Below, one piece after another: positions 1 through 8,882 of a stretch of DNA of 15,807 nt. Both the position numbers and the translations under genes were made by a program. Source of the stretch: Lunasporangiospora selenospora (lineage: Eukaryota > Mortierellomycota > Mortierellomycetes > Mortierellales > Mortierellaceae); contig JAABOA010000154.1 in NCBI GenBank assembly GCA_015680635.1, positions 1-15,807 of the forward strand, in the 5' to 3' direction. The notes beneath the pieces are model-generated. The model saw nothing but the letters and a program-made list of their open reading frames with translations, searched no databases and was not told the origin of the DNA. The first letter of the stretch is position 1. Each line of letters opens with the position of its first letter.

Positions 1-56
1 CCTTTGGCCAAAAGTAAAAAGGCACCATGAACATCCTGGCGATCCTGGGTACTTGC

Positions 57-487
57 CTAATCAAGTTCTTGGTGACAATTCTTGGGGCGTGCACACCTCC
101 TCCAAGCAAACTTGCACCTGTAATAAAGATACCCCTGTGCGAGACAGAGCAAAAAGAGGGAGGAATAGAAAATGACAAGTCAATAACCCTAGAAATTCAA
201 GCTGGGCTGCATGACATGAGACCATTTTTTTGACAGGCTTCCTTCTTTCCCTAATCGTACCAGGCAGCACCGCCAACACTGAGGCCGACACAGAGAGCGA
301 TTCCTAGGAGGGACCACATGTGGGGACTGATGCTCATGAGGAATTCGCCAACATTGAATTGTTCGCCAGAGCCAGTCAACACCATGTATAGGATCACGAA
401 ACCGAGGGCTGTGATGCCCAGGTATGGGATAAGCGGCACAAGAGAGAATCCTGAGCCGGCTTGGCTGCGTGAGGAGTAGTAGGCCAT
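57..487 (-). CDS. VMA16: V-type ATPase proteolipid subunit c'' (5' part; gene continues off the left end)
   Basis: Join is complement(57..134,261..487), with an intron at 135..260 (GT...CACAG). The c'' subunit is a membrane-rotor component of the Vo sector, which moves protons into vacuoles and other acidic compartments. The visible 102 residues begin MAYYSSRSQ. They contain one hydrophobic span at about residues 16-37 and a second from about 57 into a glycine-rich [11 protein letters not shown] segment. The family signature [15 protein letters not shown] follows at about 87-101 (human form GGGVKAPRIKTKNL). The rest of the family's roughly 200 residues lies outside the window. The start chosen is the ATG at 487..485, preceded by a CT-rich leader. 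The frame stays open upstream to about 718 but has no family-like sequence there. The next intron seems to start with GCAAGT at 56..51 rather than GT, splitting a Ser codon after AG. Confidence 0.9.
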
Positions 488-993
488 GTTTGTTGAAAAT
501 GAATGGGGTTGAGGAAGCGTGTTGTAGGGGGTCGTGACGTGTATGGGATTGAAGTGAGTAGTCCAGTTAAAAATCGAGATGGAGATAGATCCAAGAGGAA
601 TGGAGCGAGAGGAGAGCGAGTGGATGTGTCGCGTCGCTCTCTCAGACCAACAGGAATAAAAACAAAGGTGGAGAGAGATGAGAGAATGAGAGGATGGGGG
701 AGAAAGCAGGGCCGACAATGAAGGCGATTAAGAAAAAAAAGGGATTTTCGCGACTGCTATTTGAGCTGCAGACTGTGTTTCTCCTCTCCCTTGCATGGGA
801 GGGGGCATTGTTGGGTTGCATTCCATTACATCATTTTGATTCTACATGTGCTCCTTTAATGGTCACGCTGGGTCCGGCTTCATCGGCCATACCATCTCCA
901 TCCGTATGGCCAGGACAAGGCATGTATCACCTTGGGTCCAATCCATCTCTACCACATGAAAAGAGGATAATGGCGGAAAAAAAAATATAAAGT
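488..993. promoter_or_regulatory. Intergenic: VMA16 leader/promoter and downstream flank of the coatomer zeta gene
   Basis: No gene is seen here. On the minus strand, about 490-700 is strongly pyrimidine-rich with repeated TCTC/CTCC runs, typical of fungal leaders and promoters, and it directly precedes the VMA16 ATG. A TGACGTG-type element resembling a CRE core lies at 535-541; its function is not shown. Positions 970-990 form an A-rich run just beyond the zeta stop and may be part of that gene's 3' end region. Confidence 0.45.
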
Positions 994-1948
994 CTACTTC
1001 AAAAGTGCAGTGCCAAACTTTTCTTTGGCCGTCTGATATGCCTGGATAAGCGTCTGTTCAGACAGTGGCACGTCAGAAAGATTTTCTCTTGGCTTCGATA
1101 CTCTTGCTACAATTGCCGAAGGGTCCGTCTCAAGCACGATTCTGTCAAGGAAAAAAAGAGGCGGGAGTGAGAGAGTCAGTCGAAGAAAGTGGTGAAATTC
1201 AATACAAACAAATCGATATTGCAACCAGGGCAGCTGGAGCGAGTGCTCCAATGTCGTGCGTCCAGCAAGGTCCTGCATTTCCTGTTGCTTTCTGCTTTGG
1301 TTAGTCCAAGGTGTTTTGGTCGCAGATCGGCCCTTACCCCTCATCTATCGTTTCGTCGAGTGCAAGAACAACAAGGTCGAGATTCTCCAGGATAACTCTC
1401 TTTGAGATTTGGTGTCTACAGGAAAGAGAGAATGAACAAGCATCAAGATCACTGTTAGTGGGCTTGACAGAGTTACATGGCACGTGTTCTCTGATAGTAG
1501 GATATCCTGGTACCTGAGAAGCATGGACACGGCATCCGAGAAAGCATTCAGGATATGCAATAGCATAACCTCATTCTCCTCTGGCATTCCGACGATATAG
1601 AAAAAGACATCCTCGTGGAATCTGTAGAGGACAACCTGGTTGTCGAAAAGGATGATCTCCCCTAGTTTCATTGTAAAGGTGTTGAGAAAGAAACGATGGT
1701 TTTAGCCTCAATAGATCAAGGCGTCATACGCCTACACTACCTTTAGCAACATTTGAGAAGAGTGGAACACGGACAGTTGGATCGTTACCATGGGGAGAGC
1801 GCTTTGTCTTGTCGTAGAGTCCCTTCTCGAACGCCTTTTGATCCTTTGCTGACGCATAGTCTGTTCCAAAGTACTTTGCAAGAACACGACCGCCTTCGCT
1901 GTCGAGCATCACGACGGCCTTGATGGTATAGAGAGTAAGGTTGACCAT
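994..1948 (-). CDS. RET3: Coatomer subunit zeta (COPI coat)
   Basis: Join is complement(994..1141,1338..1415,1514..1661,1741..1948), 582 bases and 193 residues, with all phases consistent. Zeta is the small longin-fold subunit of the COPI coat, which drives Golgi-to-ER and intra-Golgi vesicle traffic. It starts MVNLTLYTIKAVVMLDSEGG, matching the LYT(V/I)KA...LD start of the family. AKYF and DQKAFEKGLYDKT follow at about residues 25-48, and the core includes EDVFFYIVGMPEENEVML. The C-terminal third carries DEGIVLETDPSAI, DVPLSEQTLIQAYQTAKEK and ends ALLK. These match human COPZ1 features (LESDP, VPLTEQT, SAKEQ). Introns are 79, 98 and 196 bases with GTAGTG, GTACCA and GTAAGG donors. The start is placed at 1948 because the LYT motif follows within six residues and the leader is CAAAAAAAC. 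Confidence 0.93.
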
Positions 1949-3216
1949 GTTTTTTTGAATGTCGATTTAGTGTAGTCTGCCGTCCTGATGATTGAGAAGT
2001 TCCTGTGGCAAGTCTGGGTTAGCAATGTGATGCCGCGTAGAGTGGAAAGAGAAGCGTTCCAGATGACAATGATGAAGACGACCCAAGGGGCTCATTGAAA
2101 AAACAAGTCATAGACATGAAATACGTGCGGGTTTGGGACTCGAGGGTTGATAAGAGAGCCACATCTAAAGAAAGAGAGGTCATAGGAGGGATGTCACCTG
2201 ACGATAGAGTCGATGATAGACAAAGGCGCACACCGATGGAAAATCCTTTACAAGAGACTATGTAGCAACCCTCCGCCTTGATCTTGAGCCGATGACCAAG
2301 TATGAGCCAGAATACTCAATGATCATAGTTGAGAGTAAAGACCCACTCTCAGTCTGTTTGCTTCTCTACCTGACTGTGCCTGACTGGTCTCAACACAACT
2401 CTTGTGTGATGGACTCTTTCCTGGAGCGGTTAGATCTGAATTGTGCTGTCTCTCTCAGTATTTTGGTATTTACCATTGCTGTAAAGAATCTTATCACATC
2501 GAAAGGCGGAATGTATGCTATTCCCCCTTCCTCTCATGCTAACTCTGAAGTTACAGCGGCAGAACGAGTCTAGAGGTCAGCAGTCTTGAAAGAGTAGACG
2601 TGATTTCCACGGTTGAAAAGTAAGTGTCCGAGAGGTGATTGGGCGGGTGTTGACAGAGACTCTCATATTCCTGGGCATGATTGAAAAGGACGACTGCTTG
2701 ACCGCGCCGTGGGCTGAGTCTGGAGGTAAACGGTAATATGAAATACATGTTTGTTGAGCGATGAACCCAGAAGGTCTACGTTGACCCCTCCCCCCTCTAC
2801 CTATCTTTCCCATCCACGCACTCTCCTGAACTCACCGACAGCAAAGTCAACGAGCGAATCTTATTTTTTGAGAGGGGGGGGGAGGGGATTTTCCCTCTGG
2901 CGGCGCGCACAGACTTCATTTAATTGAATCTTGATTGATGCTGACGGTCAATCGAATGAAAGCTTTCCTCACCCGCACTTCCTTCATCCTTTATCCACCC
3001 TATCCCTGCCTGATTCCTTCACCCTATCTCTACACACCTCATCTTATTGGTCTCCATTATCATCCTCTCATTTCGTCCACTTCCTTTGTTGATCTCACTT
3101 GGCTCTTTCTTCTAGCAGCGACAAAAAAAATACAACACCGTTCTCTTGATAGATTATTCCCTTTGGCATACGCACTTTTGGAGCTTGGTCGGAGGACCAT
3201 TCAACTTTCCCTATAC
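1949..3216. other. Long intergenic region upstream of coatomer zeta
   Basis: No gene is supported. Short open frames occur on both strands (for example 2292-2573 plus and 2551-2813 minus), but none has recognisable motifs or a convincing splice context. The zeta leader lies next to 1949. A nine-base G run sits at 2874-2882 inside a G-rich stretch. The plus strand from about 2950 to 3120 is pyrimidine-rich with many TCTC/CACC words and ends in TTCTTCTAGCAGCG. It could be a promoter or leader for a plus-strand transcript, but no downstream gene could be assembled. Confidence 0.35.
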
Positions 3217-3540
3217 CTAGTCTGGTCTACGGTACCTCTTGGTCTCGACTGTTGAGTCTATGGTCAGCCGTGGAATCTCAGGATGAGCTTTGAGGGGAGC
3301 ATAAGAAACTAGTGGGAGTGCTCCACCACGCCGATCAGGTACTTGATGTTCAAGCCCTCGTATCGGATGTTTGTTGAAGACGAGAGTTGTAATCTGAGGA
3401 TTCTTTCTTCCGTGCGGACTACCTTGGGCGCATTGCCTCTGCAAATGCTCTTTCCTCAAACCCATTCTCACCAAAAAGGTAACACGACAAGACTATGGCA
3501 CGATACTCAAGTAAAACCAAAACCAGGACAAAGAAATACA
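3217..3540. other. Unassigned stretch with competing open frames
   Basis: A minus-strand frame of 85 codons (3217-3474) and a plus-strand frame of 72 codons (3343-3561) overlap. Neither has a family motif. A third frame on the plus strand, through about 3330-3490, reads as plausible protein (for example SEDSFFRADYLGRIASANAL). It carries several in-frame stops, at a density close to chance. I cannot tell a decayed gene from random sequence here. Confidence 0.2.
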
Positions 3541-3830
3541 GAGTCAAAAGAACAACACTAATACAAAGAGAAAACAAGGATACTTTTAATGCCGGGAAGA
3601 CTAGGACACCATCAAGTCAAAGTATCATCAAGGCAGGGTAAGGTATGACACCAGCAAAGCGAGGTCACGTCATATCAAGGACAAGTCAAAGCATAGTCAC
3701 TGCAAAGGATAAGATATGGAGCCATCAAAAGCAAGCCAGGACAAGGCAGGTGCCATCAAGACCAAAACGGAGTAACATCCCGGCCGAACCAGAGCATGAT
3801 TAAGGTCGAGACAAGGAAGACCTTAGTATG
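3541..3830. repeat. T-poor, A/AAG-rich low-complexity block with recurring ATCAAG / ACAAG words
   Basis: The plus strand is strikingly poor in T and rich in A and G over about 290 bases. Short words such as CCATCAAG, ATCAAG, GACAAG, GGCAGG and GCAAAG recur at irregular spacing (for example near 3609, 3628, 3675, 3682, 3724 and 3755). This looks like a degenerate short-period repeat or a strongly strand-skewed segment rather than a clean tandem array. Open frames across it are expected simply because T is rare. Confidence 0.4.
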
Positions 3831-4116
3831 GCGGCGTAAACCTGAATGCATATCTAACCGTGGTCCCATCTGTATCATTAAACTTATATACCCACTGTTC
3901 TTCGTTCGATTGTTCACCATTTTTGTAGGATAATAGTGTTAGCAGTCGAGATTGGCAGCGGAGAAATGTAAAGAAAGCGATATCCAAGGGAGCTGTTATG
4001 ACAAAGAACAAAGTCCAAAGGCCAGAGTAGTGAGATTCTAAAGAGCGCTCGACTTGAAAGAAAAGCGCTGGAAGGGACTGAGGAGATACCCTTGGATCAA
4101 TGGTTTGAATGAGCAG
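3823..4116 (-). pseudogene. Possible terminal exon or relic of an unknown membrane protein
   Basis: The minus strand has a 97-codon frame with no methionine. It runs from just after an in-frame TAG at 4119..4117 to a TAA at 3825..3823. It encodes a hydrophobic span at about residues 32-52 (GLWTLFFVITAPLDIAFFTF), then a polar tail ending in DGTTVRYAFRFTPPY. The upstream TAG could be the end of a 3' splice site (TTGCTAG), with a branch-like TACTAAT about 55 bases before it, so this may be a last exon. No upstream exon could be assembled. An overlapping minus-strand frame just upstream (about 4116-4200) is also protein-like in composition. A decayed gene, a real last exon and a chance open frame all remain possible. 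The family is not recognised. Confidence 0.25.
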
Positions 4117-4769
4117 CTAGCAAAGCGATAGCCAGGAATAATTTTGCCCGCTCATGGTCATTAGTATCCTCTTGATATCCGTAGGATCTCAAAGGAGCCT
4201 TTGCTATGAAACACTACTCTGTTCAATGGAAACACCGAGTTTAGACCGCCCGTGTTGAAATTTATTGGTCAGTCCTATCCACGAACATGTCTATAGTTGC
4301 TTTTTAAGTGGGATGGTGGGAGAGAGGCAGATCAGATATTGACTATTTAGGAACTTCACATGTCTGACTTTACTTGACACAAGCTCATGGTACCTCCTTG
4401 TGGATCTTGTACTCATAATTAGTTATTGAATCATCTTGAATGATACGTAAGGCGAATTGGGCTTGTCCCCCCCCCCCTCAAAAAAACCAAACATTCTTTC
4501 GTTCAGTCAACTTTAGTGCAGACCGCGTCACTTTCTCTACATAGGCCAGTCTGCCTCCCCAGGACCACCTGTTTTTCTTGAGGTAGAAAAAGGTCACCAT
4601 TAATATTTCGCCTAGGTATGAAAGATCTCGCGCATAATAGTGTTTACTCTTTTTACTTTATCAGTTTGGTGGGGGTTCACAATGTCTACATCTCCACAAA
4701 GTGTGGGGGTAAAAAAGGAAAAAAGAAATTCTGATCGTTTTGTTCTTCACGAACAACAGCTCATGGTGT
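4117..4769. other. Intergenic, no gene recognised
   Basis: I see no supported gene. An eleven-base C run lies at 4467-4477, followed closely by an A run. The last part is the downstream flank of the unknown helical-protein gene. Its minus strand has long pyrimidine runs about 20-60 bases past the stop, which may be related to 3' end formation. Confidence 0.35.
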
Positions 4770-5724
4770 TCATGATGCTCCTTGGCCCCATGGTTGGCTC
4801 AAGTAACCTGCTGCAGGTGAGTCTATACTATGACTTGATACGGACCGAGGATCATGCTGTGGTAATCCTTGAAGCGCATGTCCGGTACCCGTGCCGTCCA
4901 TCATACCGTGGTCTGCACGGACAGCATGCCCTGGTGCAAATCCTTGTGCCTGTTGTTCCTCTCTTGGTCGTTCAAGACTTGCTAATTTGGCAAGCCATTG
5001 ATCCAAAAAAGGTTCGATACTCTCTGTCACCAGCTTTGTCTGTTCATTCGAAATCCGGATCGCTCTCGCCTTTTCGTCAATACTTGATCCGTCTCCTGTG
5101 TGGGCTAGGTACCGGAGCTCGGCAATCCGTTCGATTTCAATGACTTTGGGCTCCAGCTTTTGTGCGATAAGACATTGTTCTCTCCAGAATCGGATTGCCT
5201 CTGTGACTTCTCCAGCCAAAAACAATAGTCGGCTGTTGTTGAATCCCCCGCCATTTGGACCTAAGTGAGAACAAGAATGATTAGAGGATTCAGTTTTGTT
5301 GTTTTAAAAAAATATTACACTTTCTCTTCAGCCCGATAAGCTCCTTTGTGGTTGATTCCATTTCCGTGAGTGACATACCTCCTGATATGGAAGGGACGGC
5401 GGGTGGTATAGGTGCTCTTGCAAGAATTGTATCCACCTGGCTTAAGAGTTGGGTTCCTGTGTGCTCCACGATTTGGAAGGAGTGTAGAGCATGATCACGG
5501 ATGTGCTGTGCAAGATCCGAGAGTCTTTCCGTTCTCTCAAACTGCCTATAAAATGAAGCACAATCTTGGTCGATGTACCAAGCACAGAGTGATAGCGACC
5601 GTCGAATGTATCGAAAGAGCAGCGTCCTGTAATGGTTGTGGTCAGCAATAAGTCGAGTCAATCTTGCATCCAGCTGATCTTGGTCGATCACTGCTCCCGG
5701 GGTGGTTCTTCCTTCCAAGGACAT
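4770..5724 (-). CDS. Predicted helical protein of unknown function
   Basis: Join is complement(4770..5260,5319..5724), 298 residues. I do not recognise the family. The protein is rich in Leu, Gln, Arg and Glu with long heptad-like stretches (about residues 12-103 and 147-232), suggesting helical bundles or coiled coil. Notable segments are HNHYRTLLFRYIRRS at 29-43 and EAIRFWREQCLIAQKLEP at 156-173. From about residue 237 the tail is low-complexity, rich in Gln, Gly, His and Ser. There is no signal peptide or membrane span. The intron (5261-5318, 58 bases) is the shortest here; its GTAATA donor and CACTTAG acceptor keep frame as KRKCPNGGG. The ATG at 5724 is the first in frame in this exon. 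A CT-rich tract ending in GTTAG at 5760 could be the acceptor of an upstream exon, so the true N-terminus may lie further upstream. A structural role such as a microtubule or tethering complex is only a guess. Confidence 0.65.
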
Positions 5725-6813
5725 GGGCTCTGGGAGGGATGACAAGGTTGCTACGATACTCCTAACATGTCAAGAAGAAGAAGAAAAAGAAGAAAAAGCT
5801 CAATGTCAGCCGCTTAAATGTGGTGAGGATGGTAGACTCGGGGATATAGAGCGAGTATGTATAGTCTGCTAATTGTCACAGCCATAGTTTTTGGCTGTAG
5901 TTGTTTTACAGTAAACATCCAAGGTTTGGATAATGCCAAGGCGTTTACCGAACGAGTGGGTGTAGAAATTGTGTGTACAAGAAGGAAATGGGGAAAGAGA
6001 GGACATGCATTGTCTGCCTCGATCAGTCTCTGAGGTGGTCTTCAAAGATGTCATGACACCCTTACTGGACAGTCGCACCGACCTTCCGGGCAATGTCACA
6101 CGATTTGCGGTTGAGATTGACTGACCTACTCTGAGGTTGACAGCAGAGCCTTACTCTAACGATGGAGCACTTTTTTTTCTGACAAAGTTGATCACCCACA
6201 CAAGAGTTCCTGACTAGTGGGGCTGCAATGAACTGAAAAAAAGGTAAAAACAGGGATGATGATGCTGACGAGTCGTTTCCAATTCAGCCGCTGCTGGTGC
6301 TGAAGGCGCTTGGTGTTGAGATGGTGTGGATGAGAAAAGGTTCTGTGAGGCTGGTGAAAGAGAAAGGTGGACGGCCCAAATTAAAGGGCTTAGGTTGTCT
6401 TAAAAAGTATGGGCAATGAAGCGAGCTGCACACTCATAAACCACAACGGCCGACAGACTAGGAACCAACAGCGCGTATCCTTGACCAACAACGGTTGCTG
6501 ACCAAACTGAACAAGATAACAAAGATACCCTGAAGAGAGATCGAAGTGGGACATTTGTTCAGCGGTTACAATCCATTAATAGCCGTTGGACCAATGCTTA
6601 CTCCACACACCCAACACCCAGTTCTGCCTGTTATAGATGATACCAAAACAAACAATCGATCCTTCAGGTTACAGGCCATCGCCGATCCATATATTGGATA
6701 AGAAAAAAAATATTATGATACACTAACTTGTACATAGTTAAATAGATGGGAGTACTGGAAAAAGCAAAAGGTGGACAAAACTATTCAGAAGGAGAGGAGC
6801 GATAATTCCCAAA
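5725..6813. promoter_or_regulatory. Upstream region of the helical-protein gene and downstream flank of the PAS-GATA gene
   Basis: No complete gene is seen. On the minus strand, about 6290-6370 is CT/CA-rich like the fungal promoters elsewhere here. A possible leader intron could end at 5760 (GACATGTTAG) after a long TTC tract. A five-codon open frame (ATG at 5767..5765, stop at 5752..5750) would be an upstream ORF if the leader is unspliced. A 77-codon minus frame at 5869-6099 could not be joined in phase to the downstream exon. Positions 6700-6813 are AT-rich and probably hold the 3' untranslated region of the PAS-GATA gene. Confidence 0.35.
5772..5798. repeat. Imperfect (AAG)n / (CTT)n tract
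   Basis: A 27-base purine run of AAG and AAA triplets lies on the plus strand, reading as a TTC/TTT pyrimidine run on the minus strand. It ends 11 bases before a GTTAG at 5764-5760. It therefore looks like the polypyrimidine tract of a 3' splice site for the helical-protein gene, possibly in its leader. A GCTGACAT branch-like word lies at about 5811-5804. Confidence 0.55.
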
Positions 6814-8841
6814 TCATTGGGTCTGATAGAGAGAAGGCGTGGTGATAGACATTGAGAACGGAGAGGGTCCAAGGCCAGGGCTAGAAAGCTGTGTTTGCTG
6901 AGCGTGAGCAACAGACGTTGGGTCACTCCCAGAGTTCATAGAAGAGGCGTCTGTATCCATGATCTTTTTCACGCCTGCCTTGGTCACTTTCCCAGGTTTA
7001 GGTCCTTTGGTCTTGGCCACCTTTCCATCCAGCTGCTTTTGAGCAAGACGGTTCTGGCGTGCAACGCTACGGGAGTACCGAAGTCCACAGGCGTTGCAGA
7101 GATCTTTCTTTCCAGATTGTCCTCGTCTCCATTCAGGTGAATTGGTCGTACCACAGCTTTCGCACGCCTTTTCTTCCTGATTCATTTTCATGACCGTTCC
7201 ACTATGTCCATTGCTGCTTCCAGTAGTGCTCAACGAAGCCCGCTCATTAGTGGCTCCTGGTCGAGCGCCAGTACTGCTATCCGTGCGTACTTTCGGTGTT
7301 GAATGTATCGTTGACCCTGTCGAGTTTAGCTTTTTACGAACGGCGGCATCATGGGCGGGGTGCCGTGGTGAAGATGCCTTTCGCGATTTAGTCGCTTTGC
7401 TATCGTTTGCAAGTCCATCTTCGGATCCCGAGAACGCTGAAGAGAGTCTGCCGTCGATCGTGGGCGAAAGTTGGGATGGTATAGCCTGCGAACGTCCGTC
7501 CCCTCCGGAGACATGGCGTTGGAAAGAAGGTGCTGATGGCGCCAGCGCGTGACCGACCATGGCAGCAATCGCTGGGTGAGGGGTTGAAGCATGCCACATT
7601 GATGATGGCGTGTCATTAAGATGGGATGATGCTGCATGCCCACGATCAAGCGCCTCAGTCTTGTAGTCGTCCAAAAAGCTGAGCGACTCTTGCATCGTAT
7701 CGGGAAGAGGTAAATGGGGAGGAGAAGAAGACGATGATGCTGAGGATGGTGAAGAGATCCCCGCAGAACTTCTTGAGTATGGATGGAATGACGATTGGCC
7801 ATGTGTCGAGCCAGGGCCGTTCCGGATAGGACCCGTCGTTGAAGTGCTGGACCCAACTCCCGGAGACATAGATGATTGCGACACAACAGAGTTCCTTAAA
7901 AAGGGAGAGAGAGAAGGAAGGGAAGGGATGACGAGGGGCGAGTTCAATACGGATACTGGGGATCCACCCGAGCTTCCGTTTGTTCCAAAGACACTGGAGC
8001 CTAGAGGTGACGGGGATGATAACACGCCGAGTCCCGAAAGATGATCCGCCGGTGCGCCGCCCCCGAGTGTATTTCCCATTATCCGTGTACTCGGGTGATT
8101 ATCAGAGTGCTGAGGACCTCCTGGAGCAGATGCAACGAGAGACGTCGAGGGAGAGCCGACTGCAGCCCACGCGCCAGTAGGGGCAAAAGGTGACGTTTGG
8201 AAGCAGGCAAAGATAATATGGCCGTAAGGAATGAAAACAGACTCGACCTGATACGATGGTTCACATCCTGAAGAATTCATAGTTGGCAATGTGTGTTTTG
8301 AGCAAAAGCGCTTTAAGCATGTCGTGTTCTCGAGCGCATCAGCTGGGATGTGGTGGGATTTGACGATTTGGGTATAAAGATCCGGATTGTAGGCAATTGA
8401 ACCGAGGTTGGGCGAGACACCTCCATCGCTAGGCTCGGGCCATGTCAGAAGCAGGTTGCGGTTCTGGGTATCGTAGACCTGAAAGATTCGCTTTGTTCGA
8501 CGGTCCGCGATTTGTCTGGGGATAGTCGGCGGAGAGGACCCTTGAGCACCTTCCTCCTTTGCTGAATAGTCCGATCCTTCGTCTGGGCTATGTGACCGCG
8601 GACTGTGTTCTGCAATAGTTGGCTTTGTGTCGACCGAGTCTTGTAAATGACGCAGCATCTCTGGAGCAAGATTCTATAGTTGCAGAAACAGTAAAAAGTA
8701 AATATCTTTAACTTGGCATGAAACGGTAAAACTGTTGCCGCCTGTTTCAATCATGCCTTTGTCGTAGACAACTTACTACAAGTGACTCCTTTGGTTCCCC
8801 GCATATTCCGTTGGACCAGAAGCCCTTATAGGGACCCTCTA

Positions 8842-8882
<41 letters not shown>

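Noticed and set aside
488-718. In-frame N-terminal extension of the V-ATPase c'' protein.
   Set aside because: It translates a CT-rich leader into low-complexity Ser/His/Pro sequence, whereas MAYYSSRSQ leads directly into the first membrane span.
5869-6099. 77-codon minus frame as a first exon of the helical-protein gene.
   Set aside because: None of the donor sites I tried in it joins in phase to the acceptor at 5760, and its composition is unremarkable.
7190-7552. Plus-strand 120-codon frame over the GATA factor exon.
   Set aside because: It is antisense to the zinc-finger and Ser-rich coding sequence and has no motif of its own; it is a shadow.
7326-7886. 186-codon minus-strand frame with His/Arg-rich sequence.
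   Set aside because: It is a frame-shifted reading of the Ser/Pro-rich linker of the PAS-GATA factor.
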